Assembly (NCBI GenBank): GCA_017983755.1
Contig: JAGOAU010000019.1
Coordinates: 1-46,190 of the forward strand
From: Azonexus sp.
GTDB taxonomy: Bacteria; Pseudomonadota; Gammaproteobacteria; Burkholderiales; Rhodocyclaceae
Reading direction: 5' to 3'
DNA: 46,190 bases
Positions within the stretch are counted from its first letter, which is position 1; every line of letters starts with the position of its first letter. The position numbers were made by a program, and so were the translations under genes. The notes below the pieces were generated by a model that did not search any database, was not told the origin of the DNA, and was given only the letters and a program-made list of their open reading frames with translations. Shown here in pieces: positions 15,734-23,203 of this stretch.

Positions 15734-17440
15734 ATGGGAAATCTGCAGAACAACCGCCTCTGCCTGGCCGTCGGCCACGCCTCGCTGACCGGGCCGCGCG
15801 AGCGCAACGAGGACTACTGCGGCGTCGTCACGCCCGAGGGGCAGGAGCTCGAGAACAAGGGCGTCATCGCTGCCGTCGCCGACGGCATCGGTGGCCACAA
15901 GGGCGGGCGCGAGGCGGCCGAATACACGGTGCGCGGCCTGCTCTCCGACTATTTCGCGACGCCCGATACCTGGGGCGTCCCGCGCGCAGTCGAGACGGTG
16001 ACGACGGCGCTCAACCGCTGGGTCATCGCCGAAGGCAGCCGCAACGCCGAACTGGCCGGCATGGCGACGACGCTGTCGGTCCTTGTCCTGCGCGGTCGAC
16101 GCTATTACACGGCCCATATCGGTGACAGCCGCATCTATCGCCTGCAGGAAGGGCGACTGTTGCCATTGACCGTGGACCACAGCTGGGAACACCCGGAACT
16201 GAACAACGTGCTGTCGCGTGCCATTGGCCTCGACCCGCGCGTATTGATGGATTTCACCGACGGCGACCTGGCGGTCGACGACCGTTTCCTGCTCGTTTCC
16301 GACGGCGTCTGGGGCGTGTTGCCCGACGCCCTGATGGCCGAGGTGCTGCTCGACCACCCCGAGCCGCAGGCCGCCGCCGCCGCGCTGACCAGCCTGGCGC
16401 TGGCGCAGGGCGGGCACGACAACGCGACGGCGGTGGTCGTCGACGTGCTGGCCCTGCCCAGGAGCAGCCTGCGTGACAGCCTGGAGAGTGCCGCCAGCCT
16501 GCCGCTGCCGAGCCGCCTCAGGGTCGGCCACGAACTCGACGGGCTGATCGTCGAGGAAGTGCTGCACGACGCGCGGGAAACGCTGCTTTACCGCGTGCGC
16601 AACCCGCGCAGCGGCCAGCAACTGGTACTCAAGACCCTGCAGCCGATCATGGAAGGCGACGCCGGGGCGACGGCGGCGCTGCTGATGGAGGAATGGCGCG
16701 CCCGGCGTGTCGTCTCGCCTTTCTTCCCGCAGGTCGTGCCGGCCGAGGAGAAGAGCTGCCTGTATTACCTGATGACCTGGCACGCCGGCGCCACGCTGCA
16801 GGCGCGGCTCGACGCCGACCAGCATTTTCCGGCCGGCGAGGTGGTGCGCCTCGGCGTCGCGCTGCTCAAGGGCATCGCCGCGCTGCACCGGCTCGACATC
16901 GTGCATCGCGACATCAAGACCGACAACATCCATCTCGGCCAGGACGGCGTGCTGCGCATCCTCGACCTCGGCGTCGCGTTGAGCCTCGGCGAGCGCAAGC
17001 CGGACGATCCGGTCGGCCAGGCCGGCACGCCATCGTACATGGCGCCGGAACTGTTCGAAGGTGCGGCGCCGGAACCTGGTTTCGATCTCTACGCGGCCGG
17101 TGTTACGCTGTACCACCTGCTGACCCGCAAGTATCCGTATGGCGAGATCGAACCTTTCCAGAAGCCCAAATTCGGCGAGCCGGCGCGGCCGACGCGCTGG
17201 CGCCCGGAAATTCCCGGCTGGCTGGAGAACATCCTGCTCAAGGCGGTGGCGCGCGAGGCGAAGGATCGCTTCGAAACCGCCGAGGAATTCCTGCTTGCCC
17301 TCGAACGCGGGGCCAGCCGGCCGGTCGCCGCGCCAGGCCGGCAGCCGCTGGTCCAGCGCAACCCGCTCATGCTGTGGAAGATCGTTGCCGCGGCGTCGCT
17401 CGCGGTCAACCTCGTTTTGCTGCTCAAATTGCTCCACTAG
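15734..17440 (+). CDS. PP2C-type phosphatase / Ser-Thr protein kinase fusion, membrane-anchored
   Basis: A 568-aa two-domain signalling protein. Residues about 1-240 are a PP2C phosphatase with its metal-binding motifs (RERNEDYCG, DGIGGHKGG, HIGDSR, SDGVWG, GGHDNA). Residues about 270-525 are an eukaryote-like kinase with LVLKTLQP (ATP Lys), HRDIKTDN (Asp393), DLG in place of DFG, and GTPSYMAPE. The glycine loop is poorly conserved. A single C-terminal membrane helix (about 545-566) would leave both enzymes in the cytoplasm. Similar fusions sit beside nirB/nasA in some Pseudomonas. Its target is unknown. Confidence 0.88.
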   Translation: MGNLQNNRLCLAVGHASLTGPRERNEDYCGVVTPEGQELENKGVIAAVADGIGGHKGGREAAEYTVRGLLSDYFATPDTWGVPRAVETVTTALNRWVIAEGSRNAELAGMATTLSVLVLRGRRYYTAHIGDSRIYRLQEGRLLPLTVDHSWEHPELNNVLSRAIGLDPRVLMDFTDGDLAVDDRFLLVSDGVWGVLPDALMAEVLLDHPEPQAAAAALTSLALAQGGHDNATAVVVDVLALPRSSLRDSLESAASLPLPSRLRVGHELDGLIVEEVLHDARETLLYRVRNPRSGQQLVLKTLQPIMEGDAGATAALLMEEWRARRVVSPFFPQVVPAEEKSCLYYLMTWHAGATLQARLDADQHFPAGEVVRLGVALLKGIAALHRLDIVHRDIKTDNIHLGQDGVLRILDLGVALSLGERKPDDPVGQAGTPSYMAPELFEGAAPEPGFDLYAAGVTLYHLLTRKYPYGEIEPFQKPKFGEPARPTRWRPEIPGWLENILLKAVAREAKDRFETAEEFLLALERGASRPVAAPGRQPLVQRNPLMLWKIVAAASLAVNLVLLLKLLH

Positions 17441-17455
17441 CCGCGAGGCACCGGC

Positions 17456-18655
17456 ATGACCCCGCCAATGTCGCCAGCTGCCGCGCGCATGCCGGCCGGC
17501 GTCTGGGTGCTCGGTTTCGTCAGCCTGCTGATGGATGTCTCGTCGGAGATGATCCACAGCCTGCTGCCGCTGTTCATGGTCACTACGCTCGGTGCCAGCG
17601 CGCTGATGGTCGGCGTCATCGAAGGCCTGGCCGAGGCGACGGCGCTGATCGTCAAGGTTTTTTCCGGCGTGCTCAGCGACTATCTGGGCAAGCGCAAGGG
17701 GCTGGCGGTGTTCGGCTACGCGCTCGGGGCGCTGACCAAGCCGGTCTTCGCGCTGGCCTCGGGGGCCGGCATCGTCCTCGCCGCCCGTCTGCTCGACCGC
17801 GTCGGCAAGGGGGTGCGCGGCGCGCCGCGCGATGCGCTGATCGCCGACATCGCGCCGCCGCAGATCCGCGGTGCTGCCTTCGGGCTGCGCCAGTCGCTCG
17901 ATACCGTCGGCGCCTTCGTCGGCCCCTTGCTCGCCACCGGCCTGATGCTGCTGTGGGCGGACGATTTCCGGGCGGTGTTCTGGGTTGCCGTGATTCCCGG
18001 GCTGCTTGCCGTCGTCTTGTTGTGGGCCGGCATCCGGGAGCCGCAGCGGCCGTTGCCGGAAAAGCGCGGCAACCCGATTTCCCGCGCCAATCTGCGCCGG
18101 CTCGGCAGCGACTACTGGTGGGTCGTCGCCGTCGGTGGCGTGTTTACGCTGGCCCGCTTCAGCGAGGCCTTTCTCGTGCTGCGCGCCCAGCAGTCGGGCA
18201 TCGCCCTGGCGCTGGTGCCGCTGGTCATGGTCGCCATGAACGTCGTCTATGCGCTGTCCGCCTATCCCTTCGGCAAGCTGTCCGACCGCGTCGGCCACGG
18301 CCGGCTGCTGGCCGGCGGGCTGCTGGTGCTGCTCGCCGCCGACCTGGTGCTGGCCGGCAGCAACCACTGGAGCGGCGTGCTGGCCGGGGTGGCGCTGTGG
18401 GGAATACACATGGGCATCACCCAGGGGCTGCTGGCGACGATGGTCGCCGATACGGCGCCGGCGGACCTGCGCGGCACTGCCTACGGCTTCTTCAACCTGG
18501 TCAGCGGGCTGGCCATGCTGCTCGCCAGCGTTTGCGCCGGCCTGCTGTGGGACAGCTTCGGCGCGGCCTTCACCTTTTACGCCGGTGCCGCGTTCACCGC
18601 GCTCGCGCTGCTGGCGCTTGCCTGGCGGCCGCTGCTGCCGGCGCCACGGGCCTAG
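17456..18655 (+). CDS. MFS transporter of unknown substrate
   Basis: A 399-aa major facilitator with about 12 membrane helices. The A-like loop SDYLGKRKGLAVFGYALG follows helix 2, and LLDRVGKGVRGAPRDALIAD after helix 4 is typical of a broad uncharacterised bacterial subgroup. It does not carry the NNP nitrate signatures of the permease encoded at 13.6 kb. It lies 15 bases after the kinase fusion and 72 bases before the chelatase gene, so it is probably in the nirB operon. A role in nitrite export or nitrate uptake is possible but not shown by sequence. Confidence 0.8.
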   Translation: MTPPMSPAAARMPAGVWVLGFVSLLMDVSSEMIHSLLPLFMVTTLGASALMVGVIEGLAEATALIVKVFSGVLSDYLGKRKGLAVFGYALGALTKPVFALASGAGIVLAARLLDRVGKGVRGAPRDALIADIAPPQIRGAAFGLRQSLDTVGAFVGPLLATGLMLLWADDFRAVFWVAVIPGLLAVVLLWAGIREPQRPLPEKRGNPISRANLRRLGSDYWWVVAVGGVFTLARFSEAFLVLRAQQSGIALALVPLVMVAMNVVYALSAYPFGKLSDRVGHGRLLAGGLLVLLAADLVLAGSNHWSGVLAGVALWGIHMGITQGLLATMVADTAPADLRGTAYGFFNLVSGLAMLLASVCAGLLWDSFGAAFTFYAGAAFTALALLALAWRPLLPAPRA

Positions 18656-18727
18656 GCGCCGGCGTCGCCTGCTGGTCTTCTGCGTGCGCTGGCGGGATAA
18701 TCGGCCTCCCTGCCGGAGATTCGTCCT

Positions 18728-19108
18728 ATGACCACTGCCATCATCCTCTTCGCCCACGGCGCCCGTGACCCGGAATGGGCCAATCCGCTGCGCCGCGTGC
18801 AGGCGGCGATCCGCCAGCGCGCCGGCGGCGTGACGGTCGAACTCGCCTTCCTCGAATTCATGGCGCCAACGCTGCCCGACTGCGCTGCGGCGCTGGTCGC
18901 CGGTGGCGCCTCGGAAATTGTCGTGATGCCGATGTTCATCGCCCAGGGGGGGCATCTGAAGCGCGACGTGCCGGAAATCATCGACCGGTTGCGGTCGACC
19001 CATCCGGAAGTGCGATTTTCACTGGGCGGCGCCATCGGCGAGAACGAGATCGTCATCCAGGCCATGGCCGAGGCGGCGCTGAAGGCAGCTGGTTCGGAGT
19101 TTGCTTAA
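18728..19108 (+). CDS. cbiX: Sirohydrochlorin chelatase (CbiX/SirB family)
   Basis: Small single-domain chelatase of 126 aa that inserts a metal into sirohydrochlorin: iron for siroheme, or cobalt for the B12 route. The N-terminus AIILFAHGARDPEWANP holds the first conserved His (His10) and MFIAQGGHLKRDVPE holds the second. In this setting iron insertion to supply siroheme to NirB is the likely role. The start follows CCGGAGATTCGTCCT. nasT follows after 8 bases. Confidence 0.85.
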   Translation: MTTAIILFAHGARDPEWANPLRRVQAAIRQRAGGVTVELAFLEFMAPTLPDCAAALVAGGASEIVVMPMFIAQGGHLKRDVPEIIDRLRSTHPEVRFSLGGAIGENEIVIQAMAEAALKAAGSEFA

Positions 19109-19116
19109 GCACCTCC

Positions 19117-19692
19117 ATGCTCACCGTACTCGTCATTGATGAATCCCGTTCGCGGGCCGGAGAAATCTGCGCCGGGCTGGCGCTCGCCGGCTATCAGGTG
19201 GCGGCGATCCTGGCCGGCTCCGAAAACCTGACGGCGGAAGTCGAGAAGCTTCAGCCCGACGTCATCCTGATCGACACCGACAGCCCGAGCCGCGACACGC
19301 TGGAAAACCTGGCGGCCATGCACAAGGACATGCCTCGCCCGGTCGTCATCTTCACCCAGGAAGACGGCCAGGCGACCATCCGCGATGCCGTCAGGGCGGG
19401 CGTTTCCGCCTATGTCGTCGATGGCCTCGATCCCAAGCGCATCAAGCCCATCGTCGAGGTGGCGCGCGCCCGTTTCGAGGACACGCAGGCCCTGCGCCGC
19501 GAGCTCGACGAGATTTCGCAGAAGCTGTCGGACCGCAAGCTGGTCGACAAGGCCAAGGGCGTGCTGATGAAGGCGCGCGGCCTCGACGAGGATGCCGCCT
19601 ACCACGCCATGCGCAAGCTGGCGATGGAGCGTGGCCAGACGATGGCCAAGGTGGCGCGCGACGTCATCGACATGGCGCGCGTGCTGCTCTGA
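19117..19692 (+). CDS. nasT: NasT-type response regulator with ANTAR RNA-binding domain
   Basis: A 191-aa regulator with an N-terminal receiver-like domain (1 to about 120; possible phospho-acceptor Asp53 in LIDTDSP) and a C-terminal ANTAR domain (about 128-188, KLVDKAKGVLMKARGLDEDAAYHAMRKLA). ANTAR proteins bind paired hexaloop hairpins in leader RNAs and prevent termination. The ATG at 19117 is chosen; the frame is open upstream inside cbiX, but that part is an overlap artefact. In other bacteria NasT is held by the nitrate sensor NasS; no NasS is in this window. It is the last gene of the nirB operon and lies just upstream of the nrtA leader, its likely target. Confidence 0.9.
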   Translation: MLTVLVIDESRSRAGEICAGLALAGYQVAAILAGSENLTAEVEKLQPDVILIDTDSPSRDTLENLAAMHKDMPRPVVIFTQEDGQATIRDAVRAGVSAYVVDGLDPKRIKPIVEVARARFEDTQALRRELDEISQKLSDRKLVDKAKGVLMKARGLDEDAAYHAMRKLAMERGQTMAKVARDVIDMARVLL

Positions 19693-19719
19693 GATTCCCT
19701 GTTGTTGTGCAGGGGAATC
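19693..19719 (+). terminator. Hairpin directly after nasT
   Basis: GATTCCC (19693-19699) pairs with GGGAATC (19713-19719) immediately after the stop codon. It is followed by GGGTTGTTGC rather than a T run, so terminator strength is doubtful. Confidence 0.35.
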
Positions 19720-19726
19720 GGGTTGT

Positions 19727-19743
19727 TGCACTGCAACAGTGCA
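19727..19743 (+). promoter_or_regulatory. NtrC-like dyad upstream of nrtA
   Basis: TGCACTGCAACAGTGCA is a perfect 17-base dyad with the outer TGCAC and GTGCA of the NtrC consensus TGCACYANNNTGGTGCA. The centre is about 124 bases before the predicted sigma-54 start, a usual enhancer distance. Confidence 0.6.
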
Positions 19744-19832
19744 TGACTTTTCGGGCCGGCCTGATTCCCCGAAATAAAAAAACACCAAAAAAATCATATA
19801 GTTCCAAGGTATTAGTTCGTTGTAACTAGCCC

Positions 19833-19848
19833 TGGCACGGCCATTGCA
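19833..19848 (+). promoter_or_regulatory. Sigma-54 (-24/-12) promoter of nrtABC
   Basis: TGGCACGGCCATTGCA is a perfect match to TGGCAC-N5-TTGCA, with GG (19834-19835) and GC (19846-19847) 10 bases apart. Predicted start about 19859; the leader to nrtA is 149 bases. The 315-base gap between nasT and nrtA is fully used by the NtrC-like dyad, this promoter and the leader structures. Confidence 0.9.
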
Positions 19849-19891
19849 ATAGTCCTCGTGAAACGCACGGTCAATGGCGGCCGGGCAAGAG

Positions 19892-19981
19892 TCTGATCGA
19901 TTCGATCGGACTTTGGGGACAAGGGCGTCCACCTGTGCTGCCGAGACTTTGCGGCATGGGTGTGGCGCCCGTTTTGTTTTT
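19892..19981 (+). promoter_or_regulatory. nrtA leader attenuator: ANTAR hexaloop hairpin overlapping a terminator
   Basis: GGAC (19917-19920), loop AAGGGC, GTCC (19927-19930) form a hexaloop hairpin with A at position 1 and G at position 4. The competing structure pairs GGGCG (19923-19927) and part of TCCACC with GGTGTGG and CGCCC (19966-19970), enclosing a TGCCG/CGGCA hairpin (19939-19956), and is followed by GTTTTGTTTTT (19971-19981). The two folds exclude each other, as needed for NasT-controlled antitermination. A long upstream hairpin (GTCTGATC/GATCGGAC, about 19891-19911) could be the partner hairpin, although its loop is five bases. Confidence 0.6.
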
Positions 19982-20007
19982 CGATTCGAGCAATCAAGGA
20001 GCAAGCA

Positions 20008-21273
20008 ATGGAAGACACCAAACTGGCGCCGGAATCCAAGCCGTCTTTTTCTCGTCGTGATTTTGTTTCAGCCGCACTGGGAGCATCGCTGATGACCATG
20101 GTACCCCCAGGCGTTCGCAGCGGTGCCTGGGCCGCCGGCTCGGACGCCCCCGAAAAGAAGGAAGTCCGCATCGGCTTCATCCCGCTCACCGACTGCGCCT
20201 CGGTAGTCATGGCCTCGGTGATGAAGTTCGACGAGAAATACGGCATCAAGATCATCCCGACCAAGGAAGCCTCGTGGGCTTCGGTGCGCGACAAGCTGGT
20301 CAATGGCGAGCTTGACGCCGCCCATGTCCTGTATGGCCTGATTTACGGCGTCCAGCTCGGCGTCGGTGGGCCGAAGAAGGACATGGCCAACCTGATGACC
20401 CTGAACAACAACGGGCAGGCGATCACGCTTTCCAACCAGATGAAGGACAAGGGCGCGATCGATGGGCCGAGCCTGGCGGCGCTGATCGCCAAGAAGGAAA
20501 AGGACTACACCTTCGCCCAGACCTTCCCGACCGGCACCCACGCCATGTGGCTCTACTACTGGCTGGCGGCGAACGGCATCAACCCGATGAAGGACGTCAA
20601 GACGATCACCGTGCCGCCGCCGCAGATGGTTGCCAACATGCGCGTCGGCAACATGGACGGCTTCTGTGTCGGCGAGCCGTGGAACAACCGTGCGATCATG
20701 GACAGCGTCGGCTTCACCGCCGTCACCTCGCAGGACATCTGGGTCGATCACCCGGAAAAGGTGCTCGGCACCACCGCCGAATGGGTGCAGAAGAACCCGA
20801 ACACGGCGCGCGCCATGGTTGCGGCCATCCTTGACGCCAGCAAGTGGATCGACGCCTCGATCGCCAACAAGCAGAAGACGGCCGAAACGATCGCCCAGAA
20901 GGCCTACGTCAATACCGATACCGAAGTCATCGTCGCCCGCATGCTCGGCCGCTACCAGAACGGCCTCGGCAAGAGCTGGGACGACAAGAACCACATGAAG
21001 TTCTTCAACGACGGCACGGTGAATTTCCCCTACCTGTCCGACGGCATGTGGTTCATGACGCAGCACAAGCGCTGGGGGCTGCTCAAGAGCCATCCGGATT
21101 ACCTGGCGGTCGCCAAGCAGGTCAACCGCGTCGATATCTACAAGCAGGGTGCCGCCGCTGCCGGCGTTGCCCTGCCCAAGAGCGACATGCGTACCAGCAA
21201 GCTGATCGACGGCGTTGTCTGGGACGGCAAGGACCCTGTGAAGTACGCCGACGGATTCAAGGTCAAGGCCTGA
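20008..21273 (+). CDS. nrtA: Nitrate ABC transporter, substrate-binding protein
   Basis: Periplasmic nitrate/nitrite-binding component of the high-affinity NrtABC importer. The 421-aa protein has a twin-arginine signal (SRRDFVSAA at 15-23, hydrophobic stretch, then ALG/WAAG near 40-44) and a CmpA/NrtA-type binding fold beginning EVRIGFIPLTDCASVVMA. Typical segments GTHAMWLYYWLAANGINP and FCVGEPWNNRAI are present. ATG 20008 follows AAGGAG at 7 bases; the frame is open to 19960, but that start lies inside the attenuator. It is transcribed from the sigma-54 promoter at 19833 through the leader. Confidence 0.95.
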   Translation: MEDTKLAPESKPSFSRRDFVSAALGASLMTMVPPGVRSGAWAAGSDAPEKKEVRIGFIPLTDCASVVMASVMKFDEKYGIKIIPTKEASWASVRDKLVNGELDAAHVLYGLIYGVQLGVGGPKKDMANLMTLNNNGQAITLSNQMKDKGAIDGPSLAALIAKKEKDYTFAQTFPTGTHAMWLYYWLAANGINPMKDVKTITVPPPQMVANMRVGNMDGFCVGEPWNNRAIMDSVGFTAVTSQDIWVDHPEKVLGTTAEWVQKNPNTARAMVAAILDASKWIDASIANKQKTAETIAQKAYVNTDTEVIVARMLGRYQNGLGKSWDDKNHMKFFNDGTVNFPYLSDGMWFMTQHKRWGLLKSHPDYLAVAKQVNRVDIYKQGAAAAGVALPKSDMRTSKLIDGVVWDGKDPVKYADGFKVKA

Positions 21274-21290
21274 GGGCCGGGGAGAGAATC

Positions 21291-22232
21291 ATGAGCGCAT
21301 TGACGATGAGCGGTGATTTTGGCCTTGAAAAGCCGGTCGACCGCAGCAGCATAAACAGCCAGCCGGTCGCGGAAGTTGTCGCCGAACCGGCCAAGGAAAA
21401 GAAGATGGAAAAAGTTGCAACCCTGCCGGTGGCAGATACCGGCACACCGATCGGCGAACGGCTGGCCGCCATCGGCCGTGCCATCCTGCCGCCGCTGCTC
21501 GGCATGCTGGTCCTGCTCGGCATCTGGTATGTCGCCACCCACAAGGGCGGCAGCATCCCCGGGCCGGCCCAGACCTGGGATGCGGCGGTGGCGCTGTTCG
21601 CCGATCCCTTCTACCGCAACGGGCCGAACGACCAGGGCATCGGCTGGAACGTGCTGTCCTCGCTGCAGCGGGTCGGCATCGGCTTCGGCTTCGCGGCGCT
21701 GGTCGGCATTCCGCTCGGCTTCATCCTCGGCCGCTCGCCCTTCCTGTCGGCGATGATCAACCCGATCATCAGCCTGCTGCGCCCGGTATCGCCGCTGGCC
21801 TGGCTGCCGATTGGCCTGCTCGTCTTCAAGAAGGCCGACCCGGCGGCGACCTACACCATCTTCATCTGCTCGATCTGGCCGATGATCATGAACACCGCCC
21901 AGGGCGTGCAGCGTGTGCCGCAGGACTACCTCAACGTCGCCCGCGTGCTGGCGCTGTCGGAATGGAAAGTCGTCACCAAGATCCTGTTCCCGGCCGTGCT
22001 GCCCTACATGCTGACCGGCATCCGTCTGTCGATCGGCACCGCCTGGCTGGTCATCGTCGCTGCGGAAATGCTTACCGGCGGCGTCGGCATCGGTTTCTGG
22101 GTGTGGGACGAATGGAATAACCTGAAAGTCGAGCACATCATCATCGCCATCTTCGTCATCGGCATCGTCGGCCTGATCCTCGAGCAGAGCCTGATCCTGC
22201 TGGCCAAGAAGCTGACCAAAGAATCGTCGTAA
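21291..22232 (+). CDS. nrtB: Nitrate ABC transporter, permease
   Basis: Inner-membrane permease of the NrtABC importer, 313 aa. The first ~55 residues are a cytoplasmic extension; then about six membrane helices follow. The loop that contacts the ATPase (EWKVVTKILFPAVLPYMLTG) matches the EAA motif of binding-protein-dependent permeases. ATG 21291 follows GGGGAGAGAATC and lies 17 bases after nrtA. An open frame reaches back to 20844, but it overlaps nrtA and is not used. Confidence 0.94.
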   Translation: MSALTMSGDFGLEKPVDRSSINSQPVAEVVAEPAKEKKMEKVATLPVADTGTPIGERLAAIGRAILPPLLGMLVLLGIWYVATHKGGSIPGPAQTWDAAVALFADPFYRNGPNDQGIGWNVLSSLQRVGIGFGFAALVGIPLGFILGRSPFLSAMINPIISLLRPVSPLAWLPIGLLVFKKADPAATYTIFICSIWPMIMNTAQGVQRVPQDYLNVARVLALSEWKVVTKILFPAVLPYMLTGIRLSIGTAWLVIVAAEMLTGGVGIGFWVWDEWNNLKVEHIIIAIFVIGIVGLILEQSLILLAKKLTKESS

Positions 22233-22244
22233 GGAGCGCACATC

Positions 22245-23045
22245 ATGGAAAAATTCGTACAGATCGAAGCGGTGGGCCAGACTTTCGATACCAAGAAGGG
22301 CAAGTTCGTCGCCCTGCGCGACATCGACCTGACCATCAAACAGGGCGAGTTCATCGCCCTGATCGGCCACTCCGGCTGCGGCAAGTCGACCCTGCTCAAC
22401 CTGATCGCCGGCCTGACCAGGCCGACCACCGGCGTCCTGCTCTGCGACGGCCGGGAGATCGCCGGCCCCGGTCCGGAACGCGCCGTGGTCTTCCAGAACC
22501 ACAGCCTGTTGCCCTGGCTGACCTGCTTCGAGAACGTCTATCTGGCGGTCGAGCGCGTCTTCGGCGCCAAGGAAGGCAAGGCCAGGTTGAAGGAGCGCAC
22601 CGCCGCAGCGATCAACCTGGTCGGCCTCGACCACGCCAGCAGCAAGTACCCGCATGAGATTTCGGGCGGCATGAAGCAGCGTGTCGGCATCGCCCGCGCG
22701 CTGTCGATGCAGCCGAAAGTGCTGCTGATGGACGAGCCGTTCGGTGCCCTCGATGCCTTGACCCGCGCCAAATTGCAGGACGAGCTGATGAAAATCTGCG
22801 AGGCGACCAAGGCGACCACTGTCATGGTCACCCACGATGTCGACGAGGCCGTGCTGCTCTCCGACCGCATCGTTATGATGACCAACGGCCCGGCGGCGAC
22901 CATCGGCGAAATCCTCGAAGTCAATCTGCCACGCCCGCGCGAGCGCCTGACCCTGGCGCACGATCCGGCCTACATCGACTACCGCGCTGCGGTGCTCGAA
23001 TTCCTTTACGAAAAGCAGGCGCACGTCGAGAAAATGGCCGCCTAA
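22245..23045 (+). CDS. nrtD: Nitrate ABC transporter, ATP-binding protein
   Basis: ATPase that powers nitrate import with NrtB. The 266-aa protein has Walker A (GHSGCGKST), Q-loop, the signature SGGMKQR, Walker B (VLLMDEPFGALD) and the H-loop His (VTHDVDEA). It lacks the extra NrtA-like domain of cyanobacterial NrtC, so it matches the short NrtD/NasD type; some annotation calls such proteins NrtC. It starts 12 bases after nrtB with AAGGAG and is followed by a strong terminator. Confidence 0.92.
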   Translation: MEKFVQIEAVGQTFDTKKGKFVALRDIDLTIKQGEFIALIGHSGCGKSTLLNLIAGLTRPTTGVLLCDGREIAGPGPERAVVFQNHSLLPWLTCFENVYLAVERVFGAKEGKARLKERTAAAINLVGLDHASSKYPHEISGGMKQRVGIARALSMQPKVLLMDEPFGALDALTRAKLQDELMKICEATKATTVMVTHDVDEAVLLSDRIVMMTNGPAATIGEILEVNLPRPRERLTLAHDPAYIDYRAAVLEFLYEKQAHVEKMAA

Positions 23046-23095
23046 TCGTTCACCTCCTCCATCGTCGCTAAGCTCTCTCTCTCCATAGCGACTTT

Positions 23096-23128
23096 TGCCC
23101 ACTGGCTCCCGCCGGTGGGCATTTTTTT
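23096..23128 (+). terminator. Rho-independent terminator of nrtABC operon
   Basis: TGCCCACTGGC (23096-23106) pairs with GCCGGTGGGCA (23111-23121; one T-G pair), loop TCCC, followed by TTTTTTT (23122-23128). Confidence 0.92.
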
Positions 23129-23203
23129 GCCATTTGATTCATGTCCTTGCATTTTCCGGGGGGGCGGGGCTATGGTGCGGTTCATCGCATACGAGAGACC
23201 CCG

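Noticed and set aside
14804-19003. A 1399-aa open frame on the minus strand
   Set aside because: It runs opposite eight bases-to-codons-consistent real genes (P-box protein, kinase fusion, MFS, chelatase) and has only the His/Arg/Asp/Gly-rich composition of an antisense shadow in G+C-rich DNA.
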